DNA from: Pseudobacteriovorax sp.
Lineage (GTDB): Bacteria; Bdellovibrionota_B; Oligoflexia; Oligoflexales; Oligoflexaceae
DNA: 61,559 nucleotides
Assembly: GCA_013215145.1 (NCBI GenBank)
Contig: JABSRP010000045.1
Location: forward strand, 1 to 61,559
Direction of reading: 5' to 3'
Position 1 is the stretch's first letter, and every line of letters begins with the position of its first letter. Both the position numbers and the translations under genes were made by a program. Positions 1 through 8,445 of this stretch are shown piece after piece. The notes under the pieces are model-generated. The model had not been told where the DNA came from, made no database searches, and was given only the letters and a program-made list of their open reading frames with translations.

Positions 1-214
1 CCTTTTTCTTGGCCGCTTTTTTCTTAGTAGCTTTTGCTTTTTTGGCTACCTTTTTCTTGGCAACTTTTTTCTTAGTAGCTTTTGCTTTTTTGGCTACCTT
101 CTTTTTCGTGGCGGCTTTTTTCTTCTTCGCTGTGGTTTTCTTAGCTGCTGTTTTTTTCTTTGCAGCTGGTTTCTTCTTCGCCGTTTTTTTCTTAGTAGTT
201 TTCTTTTTAGCCAA
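1..214 (-). CDS. Lys/Ala-rich histone H1-like protein, N-terminal part (runs off the window)
   Basis: Read on the minus strand from a TTG at 214-212, with AAGGAG at 227-222 seven bases upstream, the frame is open to the window edge (71 codons). It consists almost only of Lys, Ala, Thr and Val, in KKxA/KKKV-type units, with one Pro. This is the composition of histone-H1-like tails (Hc1/AlgP type), which bind DNA non-specifically and compact it. A 16-residue unit (AKATKKKVAKKKVAKK-like) begins to repeat, mirrored in a 37-bp DNA repeat. Whether a folded domain follows cannot be seen because the gene is cut. The opposite-strand reading is a Phe/Ala-rich artefact of the same repeats. Confidence 0.75.
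   Translation of the reverse strand, partial: MAKKKTTKKKTAKKKPAAKKKTAAKKTTAKKKKAATKKKVAKKAKATKKKVAKKKVAKKAKATKKKAAKKK
16..100. repeat. Two exact 37-bp direct repeats (16-52 and 64-100)
   Basis: The same 37 bases occur at 16-52 and 64-100, offset by 48 bp, which is exactly 16 codons of the histone-like gene. The repeats therefore encode a tandem Lys-rich peptide unit. Such in-frame repeats can expand or contract by slippage, so repeat number may differ between strains. Confidence 0.85.
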
Positions 215-280
215 CGATCTTCTCCTTACGTTTAAATTCCTTGTACAATGTTTTTCCACATCCCGTGAGATGTATGCAAG

Positions 281-1498
281 CTATTTTAGTGGTCTTGGGT
301 CAAAAAATTTGGCTACCTCCGGGATATCGTCGCCAGCCATGATGTTTGCCAAGAGCTTCGCCGATCCATGTGCCCAAGAAAATCCATGCCCGGTAAATCC
401 ACTCACAGTGTAGATCCTAGGGCTGTTCGTGGGTCCAATGAATGGAAGTCCAGTGCGAGATGTAGCCATGATTCCTGACCATGAGTACTCCCACTCTAGT
501 TCTTCGTCAAACTGATAATGATGTTTAGTGAAATTCTTCAGACCAAGTTCAACAGTCTCATTTGGGGTCAAGTCATAGGTTCCTGTTTCCCCTCCTTCAG
601 TATTTTGACGCCAGCCTCCGATCATTAATCGATTATCTTCTGTAGCGAGAGCGTATTCGTACCCATGATCGAAGCTGTGCGGATAGCTGACTGGAATGTT
701 CCCTTTAAGCGGCTTTGAGCAGATGATTTGTCCTCGGAACGGCTCAACAAGACGGTGCTTATGGTAGTAACTACTGAGTAGGGAGGAGTAGGCATTGGCC
801 GCGATGACAACGGCTTCGCAGGTGATGTCGCCTTTTTCGGTTGAGACAGTGACGAAGCTACCCTGGTCTTTGACGTCTAGTACCTTGGCTTCAGTGCAAT
901 ATTTTAATCCATGGGCAAGGCTGTGCTTAACCAGTCCATTTCGAAATTTGACAGGATGAGCCTGAGCCGAACTCGCCTCAAAACGCGCTCCGTAGACATT
1001 CCGGAATCCGAGGTTTTCGAGATCGTTTGTCGTTAAGTATTCGTTATCTATAGAGAAATCTTTGAGAATCGCAATGGATTCGCGGATTTCTTGATCTTCA
1101 ACTGCATCGACAGCCATCACCAGATATCCGTCCCTTTTGTAGTCCGCCTGTAGGCTGAGTCGGTCTATGGTATTGGCTACATCGTCACATACCTCGACGG
1201 AAAACTGCCAGATATTCCTTGCGCTCTCGACGCCAAGAAGTTTCGTTAATGCCACTGGTGATTCCACGGTTCCATTTAATATATGTCCACAATTTCGGTA
1301 GGATGCCGCTGTATCGGAACGATGATCCAACATGGTGATGTCGTGAAAGCCTTTTTCTTGGAGCCAGTAGCAGCTGCTGGCTCCGGATAGTCCCGATCCA
1401 ATGACGACGATTTCAGCAGACTTCGGTAGTGCGACCTGTCCGAGGATCAGCGGCTCGTCAAGCCAATAAGGAGACCGTTTGATGTTGTTATCTGACAC
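281..1498 (-). CDS. FAD-dependent amine/amino-acid oxidoreductase (DAO family)
   Basis: A 405-residue protein with an N-terminal dinucleotide-binding motif (VIGSGLSGASS, about residues 32-42) and a C-terminal FAD-contact segment (YTVSGFTGHGFSWAHG). This is the arrangement of the DAO superfamily, which includes glycine/sarcosine oxidases, DadA and gamma-glutamylputrescine oxidase (PuuB). The CGH motif near residue 70 and the overall layout most resemble PuuB-like members, so an amine or secondary amino acid substrate is likely, but the exact one cannot be read. No signal peptide is visible, so it should be cytoplasmic or peripheral. The start is GTG at 1498-1496. It is transcribed away from the Gfo/Idh-lpxB pair and has no operon partner here. 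Confidence 0.8.
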   Translation of the reverse strand: MSDNNIKRSPYWLDEPLILGQVALPKSAEIVVIGSGLSGASSCYWLQEKGFHDITMLDHRSDTAASYRNCGHILNGTVESPVALTKLLGVESARNIWQFSVEVCDDVANTIDRLSLQADYKRDGYLVMAVDAVEDQEIRESIAILKDFSIDNEYLTTNDLENLGFRNVYGARFEASSAQAHPVKFRNGLVKHSLAHGLKYCTEAKVLDVKDQGSFVTVSTEKGDITCEAVVIAANAYSSLLSSYYHKHRLVEPFRGQIICSKPLKGNIPVSYPHSFDHGYEYALATEDNRLMIGGWRQNTEGGETGTYDLTPNETVELGLKNFTKHHYQFDEELEWEYSWSGIMATSRTGLPFIGPTNSPRIYTVSGFTGHGFSWAHGSAKLLANIMAGDDIPEVAKFFDPRPLK

Positions 1499-1700
1499 GA
1501 CTTGGTTGCTCCACCTGACCGTTGAGAAGATTGCTTGAACGAGAGCAGTTTTCGCTGCCTCTATGTTAGCAAAAAATATTAGGACAATTTTTCCTATATT
1601 AACTACCTGTTAACGCCTGTTTAAACAAGCCTTTTCAAATCCGCCATAATTGGCTAAGTTAGGCCCCTAAACGTAATGACTGCGAAGGGGTTTCTTTTTG

Positions 1701-2741
1701 ATGAACAGAATACGAGTCGCTCTTGTTGGGCTAGGTCGCATGGGACGCAATCATCTGAAAACTATTTTAGAATCGAGAGATTTCGAATTAGTAGCTGTCG
1801 TAGATGAATGCAAACCGAATGATGTTGATCTTCCCAAGACGTCGCTGTTTTTGAAGTCGGTGGACGAACTCACGAGTTTAGATATCGATGCTGCCATCGT
1901 CGCAACTCCGTCGGAAACCCATTACGCTGTGGCCGCTCAATTATTAGCCCAGAAGATACATGTGCTTGTCGAAAAGCCCGCCTCCTCAACCAGTAACGAG
2001 GCGAAAAAGCTGGTTTCACTTGCTCAAGAACACAGTGTAACTCTTGCCGTCGGGCAGGTTGAGAGATGTAACCCGGTGGTTCGCTCCCTGAAAAAAATTC
2101 TGGACTCGGGTTTGTTAGGTGATCCCATCCATATTGAAACGAAAAGGGGTGGTGGATTTCCGCTCAATGTCAAACCGGGGAATGACGTTATCCTGGACCT
2201 AGCTATTCACGATTTGGATCTGCTACGTTTTCTGTTTGGACCACTAAGTGTGACCCATAGCGCCGGACACGTCACGAAGCTTGCCGGAATATTTGATACG
2301 ATATCGATTCAATTACAGACTATTTATGGGTCGACAGCCTCTGTTCATGCCAATTGGCTTTCTCCACAGAAAGTGCGAAGTATTAATATCGTTGGTAAGA
2401 CAGCCTGTTGTGATGTCAATTATATGGCTCAAGAGTGTGTACTTTATGGTGCAAATCTAAGTCCATCGGCAGTCGAAACCTCTTTAGGTCCTGTCGAAGA
2501 ATTAGACCATCCCTTTGCTAAGTCCTTCCGACTTAAAGTGCCAAAAGGACTTCCGTTATCCATTCAAATGGACGAATGGAAATCGTTTATTCTTGGAGGC
2601 AGCAGTTGCTTGTCTTCTGGCGATGCTTTGATACGTTCTGTTGAGCTAACAGAGATCGCCCTGCAGCTTGCCCAAAAATCGGTTCACCAACCCAACACGA
2701 CTGTCGATCGCAAGAGCGATACGGAAGCCGGACTTGTCTGA
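1701..2741 (+). CDS. Gfo/Idh/MocA-family NAD(P)-dependent sugar oxidoreductase
   Basis: A 346-residue oxidoreductase with an N-terminal Rossmann motif (VGLGRMG, residues 9-15), the EKP motif in VEKPAS that supplies the family's catalytic Lys, and the HDLD motif (in DLAIHDLDLL) that supplies its catalytic His. ATG at 1701 directly follows an in-frame TTG at 1698; AGGGG lies about 10 bases upstream of the ATG. The gene lies 11 bp upstream of lpxB and is surely co-transcribed. In Acidithiobacillus and Leptospira a Gfo/Idh enzyme (GnnA), encoded near lipid A genes, oxidises UDP-GlcNAc at C3 so that GnnB can aminate it. A GnnA-like role is an inference from position only; no GnnB-type aminotransferase is in the window. 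Confidence 0.8.
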   Translation: MNRIRVALVGLGRMGRNHLKTILESRDFELVAVVDECKPNDVDLPKTSLFLKSVDELTSLDIDAAIVATPSETHYAVAAQLLAQKIHVLVEKPASSTSNEAKKLVSLAQEHSVTLAVGQVERCNPVVRSLKKILDSGLLGDPIHIETKRGGGFPLNVKPGNDVILDLAIHDLDLLRFLFGPLSVTHSAGHVTKLAGIFDTISIQLQTIYGSTASVHANWLSPQKVRSINIVGKTACCDVNYMAQECVLYGANLSPSAVETSLGPVEELDHPFAKSFRLKVPKGLPLSIQMDEWKSFILGGSSCLSSGDALIRSVELTEIALQLAQKSVHQPNTTVDRKSDTEAGLV

Positions 2742-2752
2742 GGTATTAGCCA

Positions 2753-3949
2753 TTGGGTGACATTTTTGTTTCTGTCGGAGAACCGTCTGGCGATGTCCTG
2801 GCTTCGGAATTGGTACCGAAGATGCAAACTCATTTCCCTTCGGAACGATTTTTTGGAATCGGTGGCCCAAGATTAAGGCAGCTAGACTGTTTTGAAGCTG
2901 TAGCTGATATCAAGCAGCTTTCGGTTATGGGTTTTGTTGAAGTGATTAAGCATCTACCTTTTATCAAGAGAATCGAAGATCGTCTGCTGACTGAGATTGC
3001 AAGGCGAAAACCTAAGGTGGCGATATTAGTTGATTATCCCGGTTTTCATATGCGTCTTGCCGAAATGCTAAAGGCTCGTGATATTTTGGTAATCCAGTAC
3101 GTAGCGCCACAACTTTGGGCTTGGGGAGCGCGTCGCACCAAACGCCTCAAGGCCGTAACCGATTTAGTTGTGGGAATTATGCCCTTTGAAGAGACTTTTT
3201 TCAGAGAGCGCGAAGTGAACTTTCAGTATGCTGGTACACCTCAGGTGGATCGAGCAAAGAATGCGCTAAGGTCTAAGTCATCTTTGGAATTACCTGAAAA
3301 TAAGGTGCTCATCGGTTTTTTTCCCGGTAGCCGTCGCGGCGAAATTTCTCGGGTTTTGCCAATATTAGTTGCAGCTAGAGATCTCTTACGTAAGGAGAAT
3401 CAAGGCTATCATTTTGTATTCTCAAAAGCTCCAAATGCAGATTGGGATGTTTTTTCGCCTCTATGTTTAGACGAAGAGCAAGGGCGTGATATTGACAGTA
3501 ACGCGGGTGAAGCTCGGTTTTGGCGGCAAGGCGATACCACACTGGTTCAAGGGCGATCTTTAGACCTAATGTCGGTTATGGATAGTGCGGTGGTGACATC
3601 TGGAACTGCGACCTTGGAGTGTGGGTTGGTAAAAACGCCGATGACTGTTGCTTACAAGATGAATCCGACTACATATAAGATTGCCAAGCATCTGGTGAAA
3701 CTAGATTCTATAAGTCTAGTGAATCTAGTGGCGGGAAAAGGGATCATTCGAGAGTTTATTCAGGATTTTAGTCCCCAGGACCTAGCAAAAGAGCTGTCGG
3801 AATTAGCGGTCGAGGGGCCACGACGCGGAACGGTGATTTCTGATCTGAATACCTTGGACCGGAAACTAAAGGGAGATCTCCCCGAAGAAGCGGCTCGCAT
3901 CATAGCAGATTTTTATTACAATGCCTCATTGTCGCCTAGAAGGCTTTAG
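2753..3949 (+). CDS. lpxB: Lipid-A-disaccharide synthase
   Basis: 398 residues, the normal length for LpxB. It carries the family signatures GEPSGD near residue 8, FFGIGGP near residue 30, the PGFHMRLA segment, PQLWAWG near residue 120, and an FPGSRRGEI glycosyltransferase-B motif near residue 191. LpxB joins 2,3-diacylglucosamine-1-phosphate and its UDP form to make the lipid A disaccharide at the inner membrane. The start is TTG at 2753, set by GAGG nine bases upstream in the end of the preceding gene. It shows that this organism makes lipid A. There is no lpxA, lpxD or lpxK beside it; only the Gfo/Idh gene is coupled. Confidence 0.93.
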   Translation: MGDIFVSVGEPSGDVLASELVPKMQTHFPSERFFGIGGPRLRQLDCFEAVADIKQLSVMGFVEVIKHLPFIKRIEDRLLTEIARRKPKVAILVDYPGFHMRLAEMLKARDILVIQYVAPQLWAWGARRTKRLKAVTDLVVGIMPFEETFFREREVNFQYAGTPQVDRAKNALRSKSSLELPENKVLIGFFPGSRRGEISRVLPILVAARDLLRKENQGYHFVFSKAPNADWDVFSPLCLDEEQGRDIDSNAGEARFWRQGDTTLVQGRSLDLMSVMDSAVVTSGTATLECGLVKTPMTVAYKMNPTTYKIAKHLVKLDSISLVNLVAGKGIIREFIQDFSPQDLAKELSELAVEGPRRGTVISDLNTLDRKLKGDLPEEAARIIADFYYNASLSPRRL

Positions 3950-3984
3950 TTACGTCAAAAACACTTGTCTAGGTTGTCGAAATA

Positions 3985-4005
3985 ATGGAAATATAAATTT
4001 TCCAT
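3985..4005. promoter_or_regulatory. 21-bp AT-rich palindrome, possible operator
   Basis: A perfect 7-bp inverted repeat, ATGGAAA and TTTCCAT, separated by 7 bp, lies between lpxB and the ABC importer genes. A wider inverted pair, TTGTCTAGG at 3965-3973 and CCTAGACAA at 4054-4062, brackets it. The AT-rich arms and lack of a U-run argue for a protein-binding site over a terminator. It does not match a Fur box convincingly. Confidence 0.35.
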
Positions 4006-4094
4006 CAAAATCTGGAATCGGCCCGATATAACTTGCTTTTTTTGGTAACTAATCCTAGACAATTACCCCTTGTCCAGAAAAGGTAAAAAACGAC

Positions 4095-4122
4095 TTGCAC
4101 CTTAAGATGGACTGAGTAAAAT
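4095..4122 (+). promoter_or_regulatory. Sigma-70-type promoter for the ABC importer operon
   Basis: TTGCAC at 4095-4100, a 16-bp spacer and TAAAAT at 4117-4122 give an acceptable sigma-70 promoter, about 38 bp upstream of the first importer gene. The call is by eye and other pairs are possible. Confidence 0.4.
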
Positions 4123-4160
4123 AGCCGCACTTTTTTGCCAGACCGAAAGGATAAAATCCC

Positions 4161-5459
4161 ATGTTCCTGAAACTAAGTCTCATTCTGGTTACTATCTTTG
4201 CGTCTTTTGCAGCCTATAGTGCTGATAAGCTTATCATTTTGTCTCCTCATCGAAAATCGATTCAGCAGGAATATGTACCAGCATTTAAGGCTCATTATAA
4301 GAAGGCCTATGGAAAAGACGTCACGGTTGAGTGGTTGGATCAGGGCGGCACATCGGATGACGTTCGGTTTTTAAAGGCAAAATTCGCCAATAATCCAAAA
4401 ACTACGGGAATCGATATATTCTGGGGCGGTGGATCCGCAACTTACGTGGAACTGGCCGATATGGGCTTTTTTCAGCCGCATATGCCTCCCAAAGAGATCG
4501 TGGCAACAATCCCCCAGAAAGTCGCGGGAGTTTACCTGTACGACGATAAGAGAACGTGGCACGGCACTGCGATGTCCTCTTTCGGTGTTTTCTATAATAA
4601 AAAAATACTAAAGTTTGATGGATTGCCAGCACCTAAGACCTGGAGTGATCTGGCTAATCCAAAGTACGTAGGGAATATCAGTGTGGCTGATCCAAGACGT
4701 TCTGGATCGTCAAACACAATGAACAACATCATTCTTCAAAGCTTGGGCTGGGAAAAAGGATGGGAGCTCCTAACAGCTATGGCTGGCAACACTCGTTCCT
4801 TCACGCATGCTAGCTCCGATCCCATTAAAGCCGTCGTATCTGGTGACGTTGCTGTTGCTTTGGCTATCGATTTCTACGCTCAAGCGAAAATCGGCGACCT
4901 TGGGGCAGAGAACTTAGGGTTTTCGCTACCTGAGGGCCAAACCGTTCTCGATCCAGATCCCGTAGCAGTTCTTACAGGAGCACCGAACAAGCTCGTTGCT
5001 GAGCGATTCGTGAATTTCCTCCTGTCAGTTCCTGCCCAAAAGCTGCTAGTTCTTCCAAAAGGCCATGCTGAAGGCCCTAAGTTCGCTTCCATGGGCCGCA
5101 TGAGCATCAATCAGGCCACTTACAAGGAAACGGAAGGTCAGCGCATTGGTACGTTTAATCCCTTTCAGGCCAAGAACTTTCTGAGTCTTGACCTAAAGCG
5201 TGCCACCCGCATGCAACGGGTTTTCAACGACCTTGTTGGAGCCTTGTTGATCGATACCCATAGCGATCTCAAAAAAGCTTGGAAAAAAGTCATTAAAGCA
5301 GGAAACAAACCAGAGGCTGTAGCAGCATTGGGAAGACCACCCATCTCTGAGGCAGAGTTTTTGGCTCTTGAATCCAAGTGGGGAGATGATGTGTTTCGTA
5401 ACAAAACAATCAATTCCTGGGTCAAATTCGCAAAAACTAAATACAAATCTGTAAAATAA
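4161..5459 (+). CDS. ABC importer, periplasmic substrate-binding protein (Fe3+/AfuA-like class)
   Basis: A 432-residue exported protein with a Sec signal peptide (MFLKLSLILVTIFASFAAYSA; cleavage about residue 20), followed by an SBP_bac_6-type fold: a beta-strand start at LIILSPHR, DIFWGGGS near residue 92 and GVFYNKK near residue 146. AAAGGA lies about nine bases before the ATG. It delivers ligand to the permease encoded downstream. The relatives bind Fe3+, thiamine, 2-aminoethylphosphonate or polyamines; I cannot assign the ligand. At 432 residues it is longer than typical FbpA (about 340), with an extra C-terminal Lys-rich region. First gene of a three-gene importer operon. Confidence 0.85.
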   Translation: MFLKLSLILVTIFASFAAYSADKLIILSPHRKSIQQEYVPAFKAHYKKAYGKDVTVEWLDQGGTSDDVRFLKAKFANNPKTTGIDIFWGGGSATYVELADMGFFQPHMPPKEIVATIPQKVAGVYLYDDKRTWHGTAMSSFGVFYNKKILKFDGLPAPKTWSDLANPKYVGNISVADPRRSGSSNTMNNIILQSLGWEKGWELLTAMAGNTRSFTHASSDPIKAVVSGDVAVALAIDFYAQAKIGDLGAENLGFSLPEGQTVLDPDPVAVLTGAPNKLVAERFVNFLLSVPAQKLLVLPKGHAEGPKFASMGRMSINQATYKETEGQRIGTFNPFQAKNFLSLDLKRATRMQRVFNDLVGALLIDTHSDLKKAWKKVIKAGNKPEAVAALGRPPISEAEFLALESKWGDDVFRNKTINSWVKFAKTKYKSVK

Positions 5460-5478
5460 CCTCGAGGCAAAGCATTCC

Positions 5479-6579
5479 ATGGAAGTGGTTTTTAACAAAG
5501 TATGTAAGCGGTATGGTGATTTTACCGCTGTAAACGAACTCGATCTCAAAATTGAGAGCGGCTCACTTCACTTTCTGCTCGGGCCATCTGGTTGCGGAAA
5601 GACAACGACCCTAAGGATGTTAGCGGGGCTTGAAACCGTGACTTCGGGTAAACTTTACTTCGACGGTAAGGATGTGACAAGCCTACCTGCTGCTGATCGC
5701 GGCATTGGAATGGTTTTCCAAAACTACGCGCTTTGGCCTCACATGACCGTTTATAAAAACATCGAATACGGGTTAAAACTGAGAAAGCTGACGGCTAGCG
5801 AAGTCAAATCCAGAATTGATGATGTTTTGACCATCACTCAGCTGACAAACTTCACTCACCGCCTTCCAGGGCAGCTTTCCGGTGGACAGCAACAAAGGGT
5901 AGCTCTTGCTCGTGCTCTTGCCATTCGTCCCAACGTTCTGCTCCTAGATGAGCCGTTGTCTAACCTCGACGCCAAACTCCGTATGGAGATGCGAGACAAT
6001 ATTTTAAAGATCCACAAGCAAACTGGAATCACTACTGTGTACGTGACTCACGATCAAAAAGAATCCCTCTCTATGGGGACAAGTATTTCAGTCATGCACG
6101 CTGGGGATCTTATCCAAACTGCGTCCCCACGCGATCTGTACAGAAATCCAAACACCCCATTCATCGCAGGTTTTATTGGCGAAACGAACTTGATTGAAGG
6201 TGTGGTACGAAAAAAAGAAGGTGATATCTACTCTGTGGAAACAGTCCTTGGAAATTTTGTCGCCACAAGAGCATCGGGTAACTACGACATCGGAAGCAAG
6301 GTGTCTCTTTCGATCCGACCTGAAGCTATTGCCATCGATTGGTCAGGCAATGGTCAAGGAGACAACCCCATTCAGCTCAAAGTTGATCATCTCACATACC
6401 TGGGCGAATCTGAGCAGTTTCTTTTAAAGAGCGCTCAGTCTGACAAACAGATTATAAAAGCGAATTTCTATCATGCTCCTGATCACAGTTTTTCTGAGGG
6501 TGATAGCATTCAATGTTTTGTACCAAAATCGGATGTTTTGGTCCTACCGGCGCAAGTTGAAATGGGGCCAGGAACATAA
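5479..6579 (+). CDS. ABC importer ATP-binding protein (PotA/FbpC type)
   Basis: 366 residues with Walker A GPSGCGKTTT (35-44), Q-loop VFQNYALWP, signature LSGGQQQR, Walker B VLLLDEP followed by the D-loop SNLDAK, and the switch His in VTHDQ. A C-terminal TOBE-like regulatory domain follows from about residue 240. It powers the importer of the neighbouring genes at the cytoplasmic face. It begins 19 bp after the binding-protein gene, and its stop codon overlaps the permease start (TAATG), which indicates tight translational coupling. Confidence 0.92.
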   Translation: MEVVFNKVCKRYGDFTAVNELDLKIESGSLHFLLGPSGCGKTTTLRMLAGLETVTSGKLYFDGKDVTSLPAADRGIGMVFQNYALWPHMTVYKNIEYGLKLRKLTASEVKSRIDDVLTITQLTNFTHRLPGQLSGGQQQRVALARALAIRPNVLLLDEPLSNLDAKLRMEMRDNILKIHKQTGITTVYVTHDQKESLSMGTSISVMHAGDLIQTASPRDLYRNPNTPFIAGFIGETNLIEGVVRKKEGDIYSVETVLGNFVATRASGNYDIGSKVSLSIRPEAIAIDWSGNGQGDNPIQLKVDHLTYLGESEQFLLKSAQSDKQIIKANFYHAPDHSFSEGDSIQCFVPKSDVLVLPAQVEMGPGT

Positions 6580-8303
6580 TGATCAATTCAAATCAAAAAG
6601 AAGAAAGTTCGAAGCTTGCTAGGCGACTGTCCGATGCCATTGGCTATGGAACAGTAGCAGCTACGATTGCTATTCTATTTTTCTTTCTCGTGTGGCCCGT
6701 TGCCATCATTATTAGCAAGGCCTTTCTCAACGATGGTCAGTTTACTTTAGACTATTTTCCGCTACTGTTTGCTAATGAGCTTTATAAAAACTCCATGATA
6801 AACAGCATGTGGATTGGAGTGGCGACCACAGTCCTGACGACTCTTGTGAGTCTTCCTCTGGCCATCATTAATGCTAAATATGACTTTAAAGGCAAAGGCT
6901 TACTTTCTGGGTTATTGCTTGTGCCTATGGTGATGCCTCCCTTCGTCGGAGCCATCGGTATACAACGTTTTTTCGCACGCCGTGGTTCTGTCAATCTTGG
7001 ATTGATGGAAATGGGCATCATCGATGCGCCTATAGACTGGTTAGGGCCCGAAAATATGTTTTGGGCAGTTGTTATTCTTGAGGTTTTGCACCTTTATCCG
7101 ATTATGTATCTCAATCTATCTGCGGCCCTGGCAAATATTGACCCAAGTGTTGAGGAAATGGCTACTACCTTGGGAGTTCCTCGCTGGAAACAATATCGCG
7201 ATATTATTTGGCCATTAGCGAGACCGGGGTATTTTGCAGGTGCTATCATCGTTTTTATTTGGGCTTTAACTGATCTCGGTACTCCTTTGCTGGTGGGGTA
7301 CCATGAAACGGTGCCGGTACAAATTTTTAATATGATTACCGATGTTAACGAAAACCCGGTGGGATACTCTCTTGTTTTTGTTGTCATCTTGGTGACCGTT
7401 GCCTTCTTCCTTCTTTCTAAATTCGCCTTGGGGAATCAGAAATACGAAATGATGGCTAAGGGGCATGTAACAAGTAGTAAAAATGAAGCAGGATTCTTGG
7501 GTAGCGTCTTTATCTATACTCTGATTATCGGTACGGTTTTTGTGGCTTTGGTGCCTCACATATCGGTATTGATCACTAGTGTGTCTGATAAGTGGTTTAT
7601 GACGGTATTGCCGGAAAAATATACGCTTAAATATTATGCTCAGGTATTCCAGGCAGAGCTTCCCTTTATTGGTATTAAAAATAGCTTTCTCTTTGCAGGG
7701 TTGTCTACACTAGTGGACTTGGCACTTGGCCTATTGATTGCCTATGTCATTGTGAGAAAGTTGGTCCCTTTCCCAGGTTTACTTGATAGTCTTGTCATGG
7801 TTCCGCTAGCTCTCCCAGGGATTGTCTTGGCCTTTGGCTATGTTGTTACTTATACGGATACCTTTTTGGATCCTTTAAACAATCCCGTGCCATTGCTGGT
7901 GATTGCCTACGCTATTAGGCGGCTACCTTATATGGTGCGGTCGGCAGTTGCCGGCCTCCAGCAGACCAGCATCTCGTTGGAAGAGGCTTCGTCTACCTTC
8001 GGTGCGTCTAGATTCTACACACTCCGTAAGATTACGGTTCCTCTAGTTATGGCAAACCTTATTGCGGGAGCTCTACTATGCTTCTCCTACGCTATGCTGG
8101 ATGTCTCCGACTCCCTCATACTTGCTATGAAAGAGCAGTTTTATCCGCTGACGAAAGCGATTTATGTTCTGTTCTTGGAGCAGGGTAGTGGTTCCCTTGT
8201 TGCGAGTGCATTGGGTATGATCGGTATGCTAATCCTTACGGCATGCATTATGGGTGCCTCTTTGATTCTAGGCAAAAAGATGGGCGAACTTTTCCGCTCT
8301 TAA
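6579..8303 (+). CDS. ABC importer permease, two fused BPD_transp_1 domains (FbpB/AfuB type)
   Basis: 574 residues with about 12 membrane segments. Two permease domains are fused head to tail, each with its own EAA loop: EEMATTLGVPRWKQYRDIIWP near residue 190 and EEASSTFGASRFYTLRKI near residue 470. One polypeptide thus forms the whole channel, as in FbpB-type iron and phosphonate systems. It ends the operon; no fourth gene follows. Confidence 0.9.
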   Translation: MINSNQKEESSKLARRLSDAIGYGTVAATIAILFFFLVWPVAIIISKAFLNDGQFTLDYFPLLFANELYKNSMINSMWIGVATTVLTTLVSLPLAIINAKYDFKGKGLLSGLLLVPMVMPPFVGAIGIQRFFARRGSVNLGLMEMGIIDAPIDWLGPENMFWAVVILEVLHLYPIMYLNLSAALANIDPSVEEMATTLGVPRWKQYRDIIWPLARPGYFAGAIIVFIWALTDLGTPLLVGYHETVPVQIFNMITDVNENPVGYSLVFVVILVTVAFFLLSKFALGNQKYEMMAKGHVTSSKNEAGFLGSVFIYTLIIGTVFVALVPHISVLITSVSDKWFMTVLPEKYTLKYYAQVFQAELPFIGIKNSFLFAGLSTLVDLALGLLIAYVIVRKLVPFPGLLDSLVMVPLALPGIVLAFGYVVTYTDTFLDPLNNPVPLLVIAYAIRRLPYMVRSAVAGLQQTSISLEEASSTFGASRFYTLRKITVPLVMANLIAGALLCFSYAMLDVSDSLILAMKEQFYPLTKAIYVLFLEQGSGSLVASALGMIGMLILTACIMGASLILGKKMGELFRS

Positions 8304-8319
8304 GCGATCCGGTTTTCTT

Positions 8320-8342
8320 CAGTGGTTGTGAGTCAGCCACTG
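8320..8342 (+). terminator. Hairpin after the ABC importer operon
   Basis: CAGTGG and CCACTG form a 6-bp stem with an 11-nt loop, 17 bp after the permease stop. No U-tract follows, so it may stabilise the 3' end of the mRNA instead of terminating transcription. Confidence 0.3.
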
Positions 8343-8445
8343 GGAAACTATTGCCGGCTAGTCATTGCGTACCCTTTCTTCATACATTTCTGATATCCTC
8401 AAAGCAACGAGTTGTACTTATTATTGAAACGACTAAGGTCGATTC

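Noticed and set aside
9..413. A plus-strand open frame of Phe/Ala/Leu-rich composition
   Set aside because: It is the reverse reading of the Lys-rich minus-strand gene with its AAG/AAA and GCx codons, and continues into the end of the oxidoreductase gene; no ribosome site.
1644..1656. A 13-base string CCATAATTGGCTA also found at 14560-14572
   Set aside because: A shared 13-mer is expected many times by chance in a window of this length, and the flanks do not match.
3985..4005. A Fur box before the iron-type ABC importer
   Set aside because: The palindrome does not match the GATAATGATAATCATTATC pattern; iron regulation is not supported by sequence.
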